Assembly (NCBI GenBank): GCA_900617975.1 | Contig: UZAE01000008.1 | Coordinates: 1 to 64,000 of the forward strand | Length of the DNA: 64,000 nt | Reading direction: 5' to 3' | Source: Rodentolepis nana | Taxonomy: Eukaryota > Platyhelminthes > Cestoda > Cyclophyllidea > Hymenolepididae | Shown: one piece after another, positions 24,401-39,400 of the stretch | Layout of the letters: each line of letters opens with the position of its first letter | Position numbering within the stretch: the first letter of the stretch is position 1 | Program-made: the position numbers and the translations under genes | The notes under the pieces: model-generated | What the model saw: only the letters and a program-made list of their open reading frames with translations | Database searches by the model: none | Told to the model about the DNA's origin: nothing

Positions 24401-27400
24401 CGTTCTTATTGGAAATTATGTTGTAGATTATCTCCACTCAGTGACACCCATTCTTTCAACTCTAAGGTACATGAATGGGCCTTTTCGTATAATTTAGCCT
24501 ATTTACGTGATTTAAGCTGGTAGATCACGTGTTTAGTCACTCGAACAAGTGGTTTAGGACAAGCGGAATCTGGTATAAGTGCATGATGGTAACTGCCATT
24601 CCCGGACTGTTTTCAACCCAATTTGGCCATTGTTTATTTCACTTCACTTGTATTGGTGAATCATCTTGAGCAATGTCACGTCATTTTGGCCAGTCAGAGG
24701 GTTAGTCTACTCCCATTATGTCTCTTGGGCGTATCCCTAAATTTCGACGTGGGCTACAATTTGCCCGTGTATCCTTCTGTATGTTAAAGGACACAGGCTT
24801 CACTTACTTAACTTTCTGAATTCTCCCTCGTAAGAGAGTTTTTGTGTCAACGAAAATTAGCGTTAATATGCAAAGAAATTTTATTTCCTGAGTTTTTTCG
24901 TTTAAATAGAGTCTAACTTCAAGCAATTTGCCTCATTGGGCAATTCACAATGATCCTTCAAGCAAATTTATAGTTTGCTTCAAAGTAGACATTGGCGTTT
25001 ATTAGTCAACATAAACTGTGACCGTATTAATTAATTAATTGATGTTTTGTGCTGAGTAACTGTCAAAGAAGTTATTACCATGCCCTCTGAGGTGTACATG
25101 ATCTGTTATCCTTGCTCCGCAAAATTATTGTTAAGTTGGGAATAATTGTTTTTTTTAGATCACCAATATTGAAGGACTTTTCACCTTAGTAACTATTCCA
25201 CGTTCGAGGTGATATGCCAACTTCTTCTCTCAACAACTTTTTTTTATTTCTTGAACTTACTGTTCGCAGATTTCAAATACTTATCCACAATCAAAATTGT
25301 ATTTTTTGCTTTGCTGTGGGTTAATCTAGTTTAAAATACTTTTAGCGTTTTGCAGTATCTTTTCCCTAGATCACTTTATTAGGATTTTAAATTTTTTTAC
25401 CCAACGTTCTTTGCTTTCTTTAGCTTTCTTTATATCGCACCCGTTTTTTCGTATTGTTAATGATCAGTTCAAACGAATTTGATGTACTTCCACCTATACG
25501 AATTTAGCATTTTACTTGTTGTTGACTTACTATTTATTGTATTATTCACTTTAATATCCGGTTTCAACTTCTTGAGTTCAGTCATTTCGGATTTGTTGGA
25601 GGAGTTACTTATCGAAGAAATCAGCCCTTCCATTAGATTTTGTTAACAGTCTTGATTTGTTTTATTTAACTCGACTTGTATTAATCGATTCAGATTTTTC
25701 CCGCGCCAGCTACTCTTTCTAATAGATGAGTTGTGAAATTTCAAAGTTTTAGAGGAGTTAAGGGCTATTGGATCTTTCGAACTATTTATTACCTTGACGA
25801 AAATGTGAGGCCTCGAACTCTTATCGTCAGAGCTTATTCCTGCAATCGCTTTTCTTCTATTCTTTGGCGCTACCAAGTTTGGATTTTCAATTCCTTATTC
25901 CAAAGTTTGGCTTCACAATCAAGTAAGGTGAAAATGCTTCCATGAACTCAATGCAACGCCTTTGTTATGGAAAATGTTGCAAAATTTCAGACAAATCAAT
26001 CATGAGGTCTTGAAGAGACGTATCCTATTACCCAACTCCTATCCGTGACACGATCTTAAAATTCGCGAACTTATTAAGTTTAGGTGCTTACAATTCCAGT
26101 CTATTAATTTGATTTAGAAATTCAAACATTTAGAATTGCTTGCCCGTTTTTGTTTTGCATTAATTCAAATCTACGTCAATGTTTTCGTGTGGCCTAGCAA
26201 CTGCGTTGATTTAGGGTCGAGAGAGAGAGAGAGAGCTAGCATGTGACATGTTCTCCCCTCCCTCCCTCTCACTCTCTTCCCACTTATTTACATTTCTCTC
26301 AACTTATTTCCCCTTTTTAAATTCTACTTTAGGCTTTAACTCCCACCAAGTCTTCTTCACTCTTCTCGACAAACGGAATTGAAAACGCTAACAATGGACA
26401 TCAACAGCCCATCAATGGGTAAGTTTGTCCATCTATGCATAATTTTTTTTCTGGCTTATATCTCCCAAACCACTTGTAATTCATATGCAAACAGCGAAAT
26501 GAATATTTTGAATTTGTCCAACTTAAAAAATTGGCTTCTGGCGCCATTCTCATCCGCACAGCTATGTGGAGCTTGGTTGGTACGATCCTAAGTTTTCAAT
26601 TTGTATAATTCTCATTATCTGGGCTGTCTTCAACTAATCCTACTTTAAAGTGGTTGTTATTGTCTACCATTCTTGCATAATCGCGGGTTCGAAATCGTGG
26701 TTGGTTGGTCAATGTCCTTTTCTCCCTTTCCCACTTTACTTCCTTCAGGCGAGATCCGGTTTAAGGTGTGATTCATCGTTGACTTTTATTTGGTGATCAA
26801 CTTGTTTTTTTTTCTCCTTCCTCCTTCCACTCAGTTTCTTAATTTGTTTAAAAATTTGAACATTTATTTATCTAAATGTGGAAATCATTTCATCCCTTTT
26901 GGGTGGTTCTGTTTCATCCACCATCTTATTTTGATTGGCCTTTAAGTTCCCCTTCTCTATACTTTTTATTATTGGAGAAAATTATTCCACCAACCGGATA
27001 TTTGGTTTAGAAAGCGGATGCAATTTGTATTGGGCCGACTCCCTTGTACTCCCTTGTGTCAGGATGCGCTAATTTTCGTCTTATCGTATTCGCATTTTCC
27101 AAACTCTTTCAAATATTAAATAAGGCAAATGAATTGTTGGCAATGCTTATAGACACGTGAGCCAAGATTTGGACCACTATTGCGCCTTCACTTTCCCTTG
27201 ACGCTCTCAGTGTGTTGCAATTAGCCATTTCCCTTCTTTTTCCTCTGACACCGAATTGTCTTTTTCAGAAAAAAACCCTAGTTTGGTGTTGCGTAGCATG
27301 CGAGGATATATATACTAGTCTTTCTGTTATTCTGACCATAAAATTATTAGATGCATTGCTGTCAGATTCATTGGTTGTTACTTATCAAATGTCTCCTCTA

Positions 27401-30400
27401 CTTTTGCTTAAGTTGGGTTGGGTCTGAGGCAGTATTGTTTTACGATATTTGGTACGATTACACTTCATTGTGCTCTACATGTTGTCTTTACTTTTCTTGC
27501 AACACATTTTTTTGCTTTGTTGTTGGGTGGGGGAGGGGGGGGGGTGGTTAACTTGGAAAAGTCATTTTGCCCCATTTTTCCTGCATTGAAGCAATGTTCA
27601 AACTGAACTTGACGATAGACTTCAACCGTTGCAGGTTGCATCTCTGTTCATTCTTTATTTGGTCTTGATTGAAATGGTTGGCTTTAATTCATTTTATTGG
27701 CTTTTTCTCAAGCAGCTAATTGAATCAGTTAATGTCTCTATTCTGGTGTGTTTTCTCAACTAATTAAGTACGTCTGCTATTGAACCACCTACCAGCCTCC
27801 TGCAGACGTTATCATGAGTCACACACGGACTGAAAAGTTATGACTTATGATTGACGTCTTCTGTGTGTCATTCATGTGCATCCCGGCACAATTTTCCATC
27901 TCTAGTTGTCTCCCCTTTGTGCCCCTTAGAATTCTGAATTCGATATAAAAGCAAACAGAAAATCCTCTGGTAAATGCTAAATTGCCCATTTGACAACTTG
28001 AAATGTGCGCCAGTAAGGGTATCACTACTATATCTTTTAAATTTCTCTGATTCCATGTGTTCACCTTCTACCACTACCAAGTAAATTAGATGCGATTTTT
28101 CACTCAATGATTTTTAAATGAATTACTTCTTCAAATGATGTCCTTGACGGTAAAGTAGAGCTTTAGGAAACTCATCTGCCTATTCATTCCGGAAATGTTG
28201 AATTCAACTACTTGTCTTTCCGAACCCCTCGCCACCCTATCCAACTTGTATCTGCTTTATAGGCTTTAGCAATCTAGTAATCTCACAATCAGCAATGTGA
28301 GTCAGAATGCTGCCTTTTCCTCGTTTCATTTAGCAAACAAAGGGGGGGGGCGTGAGAGCGAGAGTGAGTGAGATTATTTTTCCCAAACCAAATTTAAGCA
28401 ATAAACGTGACGTTTGCAAAATATATACATTATAGCGTGATTTACTTTTTTTTACTACGCGTAACAAAACTGTTAGTTTAATGTCAATTTCATTTGCATC
28501 TTGTTCGAAATAGCCCCATTTCTATTGGGCACTTTTTTTTGCTCTTCGTTAATTCAGATTGGCCGAGTTATTTCTGTCATTATTTAAATATTGCATTTTG
28601 GTATTTCCATACTTCATTAATAACTAATTATTTACCGGCCATTCACACATACCCAATGGCAGCACACCACCCTTTCCAGTAATGAGTCACCCGCGTCCTT
28701 CCATCGTTGAGTATTAATCGAGTCTCTATTCCTGTTACTGCAGGTTGTCTCTTTTCAGTCATTGTTTATGTGTTGGTGTATAATTAGGTCAGGGTATGTA
28801 AGTCGCTTCCTCCTTTCTCGCCTTGCTAAGATAGCATGCGTCTGCGAAAGGTGTTTAAAAATGATTAAAATTATTATTAATTGTGAAGTGTTGATAGGAG
28901 TTGATTTGGCTAGAGGTGGGTATATCCTAGTTCCTCTCCTGCAAGAAACTCTTCTTCCATCATCTCTTATTGACTTAGTCAAGGTGTTTCGTCGTCCATA
29001 TCACTACATATACACTAATTGGCATTCACCTTGTTTTCTTGGGGTTTGGGGTTGATTGTGTTCGGTACTGCACCATCTACTCACGAAAGGTGGTTAAATC
29101 TGCCTAATGTGGCGATTCTCACTACACTCCAGACAAGTGGAAGAAAGTACGCCTTCGATAGAAAAGAAGTGAAACTAAAATGATGATTGGATTTGGTTTG
29201 AATGAATAGAATGGTGACATCTGAAATCACGCCTAGCATTAAAATGTTAAGTATCAGGGCAACAACAAATTATTACAGGAGTAGTGGGAATGTACTAAAT
29301 AGATAAATAAGGGATGTGATTCTCCTTAGGTTAACATCTGTTATAATATAATTTCAGTGCTAATTTCGGTCTTACTTTGATATTGCGTAGACCCTTGCTT
29401 ACTTTTGACCTTGAATAGCTTTTTGTATGACGTCAGTTTGCGTCCTTTCCTCATTCTTTCCTTTAAGTCGATTGTAATAGCTATTCATTTCCTAATGCCT
29501 TCATAAACCTCAACGTGACAACTATTCATTTTTGTCATTACTTGCAAGTTCGGGGCCAAACGTGAGAACTGCTTGGATCATGGTGTCGCCATACATTTGG
29601 CCTATTATTGGCTATCCTTCTAGCCTATGCCTTAACTGCAGGGGTCATCGATTCCATGTAATCATCTGAATTCAATCCGAAGCTTCTGATTAAAAATGTA
29701 TCACCTACAGAGCAGGATACGGTTGAAAACCATGACAGTTTAGGAAAATTTTGTCTGCCTGACTGGAGGAGTGTCCTTTGGACTGCATACGCGCCAAGCC
29801 ATCAGTCATAGTGTATATTATACATTTGATTTTGGCAAAAGTTCTTTTTTCTCATCGAAAAGGAGATACCCGATTGTTTGTACTTCAGAAGGATGATGAA
29901 TCACTTTCCTCGGCAAGTTCTTTGCTCTTGTCAGTCCATTTTCGCAGGCCCCATTTGCGTAAAGTTGACCTCTGTGTGGAGCTTGCAAGAGCCTGGTAGT
30001 AGCCAAGGCATCCATTGAGCACAAGCGTCATAGTTGAAACATTCAATGCACGTATTCCGATGCTAAGGTACTCCAACATTCGCAGTCAGATCAGAATTGT
30101 CTCCTGTGTTTCTTCTTTTCACATCCTCGTAGTCTCCATTTCCTGCCCATTTTTTGTCAAAGTTTCCAGTGAAAATTAACCGCCTTATTTCTTTGATGTT
30201 CTGATAAAGTTTTCCTCTTCCATGATTCTGCCATGTATATGCATGAGGAGGAACTGGAAATGAGCTGTTTCCCACTCCCTTAGTTTGAATGATTCGCCTT
30301 GAAGGCCATTGCCTGACTGCAAGGCCTTATAGCTCTTGCCTTTAATTATCAAAAGGAGTCATTTTAACTTGCAATTTAAAAGTCAGTGTGTACCTACTCC

Positions 30401-33400
30401 CCTTCATTAATCATCATCATCATCAAAGTGAACATAGTTCTCATTAATTTGCCCACCTCTACGGCTCTCGAACAATTGCCTCCAATGTACGCTCGCGCGT
30501 GTATATTCGTCATGAATCATTTTACCATGCAGCATCTAGCAAGGGAAGGTGGTTGTCAACCGTGATTCATCCTCCTACCATTTCCAACATATGTAATAAT
30601 AGAAATGGGATGGGAAGGGGAATGTATGTACAAAACCTCCCCCCCCCTCCCTCCTTTGTGCCTCTGAGGGGCGAAATTGTTTTGTGTGTGTTACGCGTAC
30701 TTTGTGAAGCTGAGTGTTGACTATAATGGTTCTGTGGTTAGTCAACCTTTTTATTTTACTCTTGCAGAAATGCTTTAAACCACCCATTCCTTTCCCGTTA
30801 AGGGAAAGTATGAAGTAAGTTCCCCCTCTCCCTGTTATTTTAACTTTTTCATTGGCCTCTGGAACTGGTTAACCCGCACACATCTGTCCCCTTCCCCTCT
30901 CTTTTTTTTGCTGAATTCTAACTTGAATGTCTGCCTTACATGTTACTTATTGCCCTATATTCCTTGTGTTTTCTTCTAGAACAACTACCGTTCAAAAGCC
31001 CTCTTCGGGTGCCAACGATCAGAGTGCTGCAGAGAATGAAAGGAAACTGAGAGAACTCCAAAACCAACTGAATCAGGTATATATTTCCCTCTCCTTGTCT
31101 ACATTTGTGTGCCTTGTTGCCATGTGGTCGGAGGATTTGCTCGCTTGCGCGTGCGTATCTTGGCAACGATCTCAGATTGAAATGATGATAGAGAGAGAGA
31201 GAGGCATACATTTGGTCCAAGTTTAGATCTTGTGGTGGTGGTGTTGGTGATGATGCACTTGGGTGCGGATATACCAAAGATTTTGGCTATGTGATTTAAC
31301 TCCCTGTAAACAAAAGATTGAATTGTTCTTATTGGTTCCTTCTTTGCTACTACTACTAATGGCTTGTGATACGAAAGATGGAAAGGCCAAATGATCTTTT
31401 CTCTTTCGAACTGTGCAGCTTTTTATCTGCAACAGATACAGGCACCTATAGGTTAGACGCAGCAATTGAAGTTACCCTCTATCCTGCACGTGCTGAGGGA
31501 AACAGTTAGCCTACACAACTTTAATATCCTAAATAGATAATTTTAAGAGCGTTTACGTTGGTCTTGTAAGTCAAATTCAGGTTTCAGTGGTTGCACATAG
31601 CAGCCCACTCATTCAGTTTTTCAATTCATTCTCGTGAGTTATATAAGCTTGGTATTCTTGTATCTTAAGAGTATGCCAACTTCTTCATTGGTGAGTTGGT
31701 CTATTTCAGTAGAAGTAGACGTTGAATATTACTAAGAGATTGTGAAGGCGAAACCTAGCGAATAATACACCTGATTCAAGTGTGAATTTGTTGTGGTTAA
31801 GATTTTGGCTATGTGATTCGTCTCTTTGTAAACGAGGGAGTTGAAAGATTACTAGGCTCCCTTGTCTCGTTGGAGCGAACGGTGCTTTGTTCTTAGATAG
31901 GGCTGTACGTTTGTTTTAGTTGTAATACCAAAGCGCTATATCGGAGCAATTCAACTTTTATCGAAAATTTTATTTGCTTCTTTCCCTTTCTATTAAGTTT
32001 TTTCCGAAATACTTCACTTCAACCTCTCACTCATACTCGAATATGCGATGGGTACTACTCATGTGTAGGATTACTTTACTGCCTCTATGCTAGAAATAAT
32101 TCATTCAGCAATTGGAAGTTCAGGGTCATTATTATTGCCCTAGTTTTCGGTATCATGGTTGTCTCGCTATCTTGCCAATTAAAGTGTCTTGTGGCTCAAT
32201 AAAGACTAAATCTTTATTAAAGCACGGCTACATAATTTCGTCAATCAGTTGTAGCACTATTTGCAAAAATATCTTTAAATCAGCTGTTGTCATATTAGTT
32301 TAACGCCTAGTCACCCCAAACTGCTGATTTATTACTTCGATTTTACCCTCTAATTTATCAATTAAAATGCCTTCGTATTGCAGTCCATTCGTCATGTCGT
32401 TCTAGTCTCCCTTTAACATCTACAGGTAGTCGCGCTGTTTTTTTTGCCTTGCAATCATGAAGTCAGTTGCAATACGAACAGTTGCGTTTGCTCCTTCACT
32501 TCACCACATCGGCAATCCGCACTGAACTTTCCCCCCCCCTCTCCACAGAATGATTCATGTGCAACCGTTCCTTTGCTTTCCTTCTTCCTCTCCCAACCCC
32601 CTCCCTCCCTCCCTCCTTCCATCTCTCCTTTTAGAACTGATTCATTGTGTGTAGGCTCCTGTTCCCATTTTAGGTTTGTGATGTTCCCAAGTGGATTTAT
32701 ACAGATTTGCGTTGATGTGGTGGCATAATTCCTGGATCGAAATTTAACTATCTCTAATTTGCCTTCTTATTTACCATGATTCGTTGTATGGTGCTTTCTT
32801 ACTTGATATCCTTTCTAGCTTAGCTCCATTCTAGAATGTGCTAGAAGAAAAGGATATTGTAGCACTAGATCAATGAATTGCGTAACGTCCTTACTTGACG
32901 TCTTGTTACTATTGGTTGTTATGTCGGTAGTGGTGTCTTCATATAAAATGTTAAAATATCGTATTTTGGCAATATAACTGCCGATATGTCTGGTATCGGT
33001 CGATTTTGAAGTCTTTGTAGAAGAACACTCCTTACTATGCTAAGGAGTGTTAGTGGAAGAGAGAAGTATATCTTACTGCTATTGATCTTCACTTTAAGGT
33101 GGAGTTAAAACAGGGGAACGGTGCTAGATTTTAATTGTGAGAAGACATGAGACGGAAACAGATGCTCAAGTAACGAATGATGTATCATTGTTTTTACTGA
33201 AGGCCATATAAAGTAAGGCATTTGTCTACCGATGAGGTACTACTACTCTCTTGACTCGCTTTGTTGTTTACGCTGAATTATGCTGTACTTTTCTCTTATG
33301 GTGTTCGTTTTAATTGTAGGAGAAGGCCACGCGTAAACAGCAAGAGGACTATATTCAACAGCTCCAACACTACTACGACAATCTCCTTGCCAAACACGCT

Positions 33401-36400
33401 GCAGCGGAGATGACGATTGATCATTTCCGTTTTCGCAATCAAGTGGACCCCAACGATGCCTCTCTCAATAACAAGACCCCAACTTCCAACCCCAAAACCC
33501 CCTCACACTCCACCGGTCTGTATGGGCGCAAGCTCATCTCCACCTCACTCGACACCTGTTCTCCCGGTCCTCTCCTTTCAAAGTCTAATCATCGTCAATC
33601 CCATACCACTGGGTCCCTAATGACTCTTAGAGGGAATGGATCTCCAAATGAGGAGTCGATGCCGAAGAGAATCAGTTCTGTCACCCCTAAAGTTCACCTC
33701 ATGTCATTGTCTTCGGTGTCACAAAACCCTTTGGAAGTGGAGTAAGTCCTACGCACATTTGTTTGAATTACGAGTTTTTTGGTCGAATTTGGGTTTATCT
33801 TTAATAACCGAGACTTGAAATGCTATCAATAGTTCTTCTAAACTGTTAGTCATCTTAACATCTAAATTCGATGCCATATGAAATCGCTACATTTTTAGTT
33901 TAGCTGTCTTTTTTGTTCTATTTCTGTAGTAGAATCACTACTTATTTTGCCGTATTCGTAATTACACACAGAATTCTATAGACGATCTTACAGGGAATAA
34001 TTGTAATTAAGTTGTTAATAGAAAATCCAGACAAGGCATGACGCGACATGCCTTGTCTCCAAGGCGGAGCCCATTTGCCATGCGTTTCATTGCACACACA
34101 CCCATTTCTCCTGGACACTTGGTAATGGGTAATGCTTTTCTGTCATAATTAATTGAGGACTTTCATCGGTCTTAGTACCTCGAAAGAAATGCGCTCATGG
34201 AAGTTGCCCACCTGCCTAATTTCAATCACCTAATTCTCTCATTCAACTTTATGGTAGACTTGATGGAGGGTTCTTTCGCCAAGTTGTGCACACTTCGTTG
34301 CCCAATGGTGCTTTAAAAAATCATTGTACGATATTTTAATTTCACTTCTCTATCAACTGCACAAAATTACTTCGCCGCAATACACGAAGGCCATGACTTT
34401 TATGGGAAGGAGTATCAATAGCTCTAGACATCGAAGAGTGCAAATCAGGAAAATTATCCCATTCTCCTCTTTATTATGATGTATTGCTAACACCACCGAC
34501 ACTGAGTGTGAACCCGCCGAATGTGTCTTATTCCGACATTTCCGAGAAGCCAATTTATGCCGGCGCTAAGTCTACTGCTTGAGCGTTTAATTACCCTCCT
34601 ACTTGTGTAGAAGAGGCGGTAGACAGTTAGTAGGGGAGGAGGCGGAGGAGGAGGAGCGGAATGCGTGACCTGACCTCATCTTCCGTTTAGGGGCGCATAG
34701 CTGCTAACATTATGAGTCACTATGTGAAGTTAAACCAGCGAGCGAGTCTGTGGTTTATTGAGCCTGTTTTTTTTAAATTTACGTCGCTTATCGAAAAAAA
34801 TGTTTTTTACTTAGAGATTATCTATTAAACAGCTATTTCATTAACTGAAAATAAAAAAAATTAATTTTGCTGAAAACAGCCCTCACCTTGGTAGTGTAAA
34901 GATTCAGGTGTTGCGATTCTGTCTCAGATTTCGGTATTTGCAAACGTTTTTAAAATAAAATTTAAATGTTAACAGGATGGATGTTTGTTATTAATGTGGA
35001 ACTGATAAAGTTGCAATGAACAGTCGTCTTCCGAGTGTTTTCGGAATTCCAAATGCAAAATCTTCTTTCTAGCGGTCAATCACTATGTAGGCTGTGCCAC
35101 AGATGATGTTGTATTTTTATTATTGTGCTTATTTCTCAGTAAGCTTCAAATTGTCCTGTTTATGCTTGAATTGATTTACGCTTTCAATAACTGGAAATCC
35201 ATATGATCAGTAGGGTGTACTGAATTCTTTGAGAAGTAGCTTTATGGACGCTTTCAATTTCATGGCGGTTCAACGCCTCTCCATATTGTCTTCGTATCCC
35301 CAAGGATTGTAAGACATTCAACGGATTTTGGTATCTTGTGCTATAATTTCTAACCCTCAAGTGTGTTGCTTATCCTCAGTCTACTCGTAGGAGATGTGCA
35401 CAATAGGAAAAGCTAAAGCCAGATGTTGAGCTGTATTAGACACTTTCCGTCTACTTAAACATTTCATTCTAATAGGTAGGAAATGACCTAACTTCAGCCT
35501 CCGGGATTTTGAATATTTCGAAAAATTGTGCTAATTGACAAAGAGTTCTTTTCATCATCCCACTCCTTTCGAAAATCAAATTTTTCACGTCTGTCGAGTC
35601 AGAGTTCTCGTGTTCGATGCCAACTAACGGTCGCGATGGTTAATCACACTGGTTAAGTTTGGCTGATTCCTCTGTAACAGAACTCCATCAAAGTGATCCC
35701 TCTGCGCAAGACGAATGTAAAACACTCTCCTAAGTGATCTCGCTTGTATTTTATTAGAACAATAAGTTAGTTGATGGACATTCTAATTGATTCCATCACT
35801 TGTATCAGAATTTGAATAGTTCCTCCCCCTATTCCTGTAGTTTATTCATGCATATTGGTGGTCTTTCCTTTTTTTTGCCTGTTTATGCTGCAAGGGCCTC
35901 GTGAGTGTTTTTACCGGCTCTTCCCCAAAACACCCCTTTTCCTGGTATTTCTCATGACCTTTCTATGTGTGTTTTCATTTCTCGCTGCTTTGCGCCAGGT
36001 GTGTTCGAATTTAACTCACCCGGCCTTCCTTAATAAGGTCAGGTAAAAGGTTTGCAACTTCCACGTTCCCTCCTTCACCTCCACTGACTTTATATCGCAA
36101 TGATCATTTGTTCCCAATTGAGAAACGTGGATCTCCTAACTAAATTAACTTTAAATTTTTAAACGTTTCTGAGGCTAATTTAAGTGTTCCTTTCACATTC
36201 TAGGCCGGACCAACAACAATGCAACGGATCAGCGCCGTTTGGACCGGTCGATGGTGTAAATGAAGGAGATAGTAGTTATCGTAACACCAATCCCTCGCTC
36301 AATAACAGCAGAGGTAAGCTTAGAGATTATTGTTAATGAAATAAAAAAAAGTAAATTGTATTCTACCCTCCCGGCAGTTTTATTCTCCGCTTTTGCTTTG

Positions 36401-39400
36401 ACATTCGTTTGTCCACAGATCGAACGAATTGCTTATATTAGTAGTAGAATGCCAAGTGCTATGGAAACTTAGTGTTTTCTTGCATCATAAGGCCTAGTAT
36501 GAAATCTGAATATCGAAAATCGTGTAACATCGTGACTTTAAAATCGGCAAAGATGTTCTTTTTTCGCGAAAAGGAGCTCAGTCGTCCAGTTGATCTACAG
36601 TGTTTATTTCATTAGTTTTTTTATACGTTGAAGATTGAGACCTTGCTTCCATGTTGTTGAATTTGAATGATGCTTGCAAGGTGTGTCGAGATGTTTGTGG
36701 TTTTCAAGAGTGAAGCGAAAGTCAATGATAATTGCCGAACATGGCTAACTTCGCCGAGGTATCTAGTTGGCTGGGATGCTCTTCTCTTTATTCACTATCT
36801 CCCAATTCTTTGTCCCCCCCCCAGTTGGCAATGCTAACATGACCCTTCTGAGGGTGAAATACCTCTTTTTCTTTTTGGTTCTTTGTTAAACCCCTCAGAA
36901 GTTCCTCCTTTTGTTGACTTGGGCCATTTTGTTCGATGTGTGGCATTCATATTTAATCTTTGAAATTCTACTTTTTATTTTTTTGAATTTCTCTTTTCAA
37001 TTCACTGGTGGTGGAATAATTGCGCCTTTTTAGAAACTACTTTTCGTGCTACTCTTACCCATCTTCCTTTTGTTCTGTAGTAAATGCCACGGAAATTGAC
37101 CTTTCTGTGAAACCTTGTATTGTTATTTCGCTCTCCCTTCTGCGCACGTGTAAATGTCTCATTTTCGCATTTTGTGGCTAAAATCGGACATTCGCTGAAA
37201 TTCATGGTTCCTTGGTGTAGTTTCTTATATTAGTAATGCTAACCATTATTCACAGCATGTTGGATGTCACTTGTCAGAATAGTTCCTCTCCTTGCTTTCG
37301 CACCTACCTACATATTGTAAGTAGGGTGATTTTCTTTCTTTTAGTAAATCATCTTCATCAGCGCTCTGGTTCGAATGTGGATATGGCAAATCAAGAAGCA
37401 GCACGAAGTTTGGAAAGTCAATTAACCTCCTCACTTGATGCACTTCACGACAAGTTAAAAGCTATTGAGGTTCGTTTGTTCGGTGACCATAGGAACGGTG
37501 CCTTGGCAGCAATCAAGTCGGAATTAGAGGACTTGAGTCGAAGATATCAAGCTGGACTCTACTTGTGGTCTGAAGGTAAGTAGCGAATGTTCTTGCTAAA
37601 ATATCCTGCGAAATAAAAAATTTTGGCGTTATTTTTTATTTAGTCCCTGTATTTTGTCGACACTAATGTATTGCTCATATGTGGTCTTATCAAACCACTG
37701 TGAGTAATTTTTGCTGAAATACATTTCATTTTCTTCTTTTGCTTTGGCAGGTGGGTTCGATGGCAACACAGTGGTTGGATCTCGTCTTAATCAGCTCATT
37801 CAGCTTCTGGAGAGGGTTGGTTCTGGTGAACAAAAGGATGCCACTATTTCTACCCCTACTCGTCCTTCTTCTCTTCGTCTTGTCGATTCTCATCGACCAA
37901 ATTCAACGGAATTGAATCCAACCACATCTTCTGTTCACACAACCTCTCTAGGTCGGCAAGAAAGCCTGTCTTCACCTGTTCCCGTTCTTCATAATACTGC
38001 TGTAGGCGTTAACACATTCAATGATGAACAAGGTAGTAGTTCTGCACCGACGTCTACTGGAAGTAAGTTTTTGAATTTGCTAATTAACAGTTTGTTAATA
38101 ACATCGCTATTCGTATTACTTTCCTTATGAGTGAAATTTTGACGGAGTACATAGAGTCGTAGAAGTGGGAATTATGGAATCAGGAAGAGAACCCTACATC
38201 ATCTGAGCTCTAGAATCACCGGGTCAACTGGTGTTTCAAGTTGAAGTTCCTCTTTTCGTCATCTTGATCTGCGTAGGGAAAATCTTGGCACCGAAATTTC
38301 ACATTATTTCGAGGCTATCTACTTTTTGCATTACTCCAGTAATGCCCCTCTACTGTGAACATAGAAGCTGTCACCTAGTGGGTCATCTCTGGGTTTGTGG
38401 TGATTGATCCGCTTATTTTTTTACAAAAATCGATAACGACAAGAATCCACATGAACTAAACACTCTTTTACATGCAGATTCCAGTTTCAGTTAGATTTTG
38501 CGTCCTTTTGGTTAATGAGCAATGAATGAAAAATCAGCTGGCTTAGGTATTATAAGTCGCCTTATGCATACTACAAAATTCTAATCACGTAGATATTTTG
38601 CATTTCTTAATTTTAAACGTTAGAACCTGCCTAGATAGCTATTTTCAGTGATGCAAGTGGTCAATTTGGCTGGCTACTAAGAAAGCTGGTAATATGGCAA
38701 TTGGTCAATTAGAGCGACTTAAATTTATTGACCAACACCATTGTACTCATTAAGAATAACGAACTCTTCTTTAGGAAATAGGCCAGATTAGACTCAGAAC
38801 TCCTCCAAAGCTAGGCAGCATTTTCGGAGTGAGGAGACAAGGGGTTAATTTGGATCTCACGAATAGAGAAGAGAGTGAAGGGTACTCGGACTGGTTGGAA
38901 CAGGCGAAATGAGATGCACTTTCGTTGCGCGTGATTTGTTGGGTGTGATTTAGTATAATAGTTTACTGCACAACTAATCATTTTCCATTTCGCGCTGTAA
39001 CTCCAAGTGGAAGGTAAGATGATCTCTTAAAATCCATATTTAACGACTGCTTTTCAACGCATTTCAGTACATTTCTTAAACACTTTAGGTCTAAATACTT
39101 TTAACTTTCCTTATATTTTTAGTTCGCCTATAGCAAATTTCTTAACACTTTTTTTTAAGACTGTGTTAATTTTCTTTAATCATTACTAACTGTTATGTTG
39201 ATTTTTTTATAGGCTCACTTGAATCAGCCGAGTCGTTCTTTGTTCGTCTTCTTGCCCGCTACAATAAGCTCAAAATCACCCCTGGACATTCAAAAGACAT
39301 GGAGTCTCTGATGCAGGTGTGTTTCTCACTTCATTTCTCGAATGCTCACTCTTTCATGAACCTCGTTTATCTTTCATTTTGAATTCTAGCGAATGCTTCA

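Larger units (their letters stand above)
22247..26332 (+). other. AKNA-like intron 3, 4.1 kb
   Basis: Holds the 74-bp-arm inverted repeat (23325-23531), a tRNA-like sequence (24212-24281) and a GA microsatellite near the 3' splice site. No convincing exon seen. Confidence 0.7.

Noticed and set aside
28762..29055. 97-codon plus-strand open frame in the AKNA-like intron
   Set aside because: No fitting splice sites in phase with the neighbouring exons and no recognisable family.
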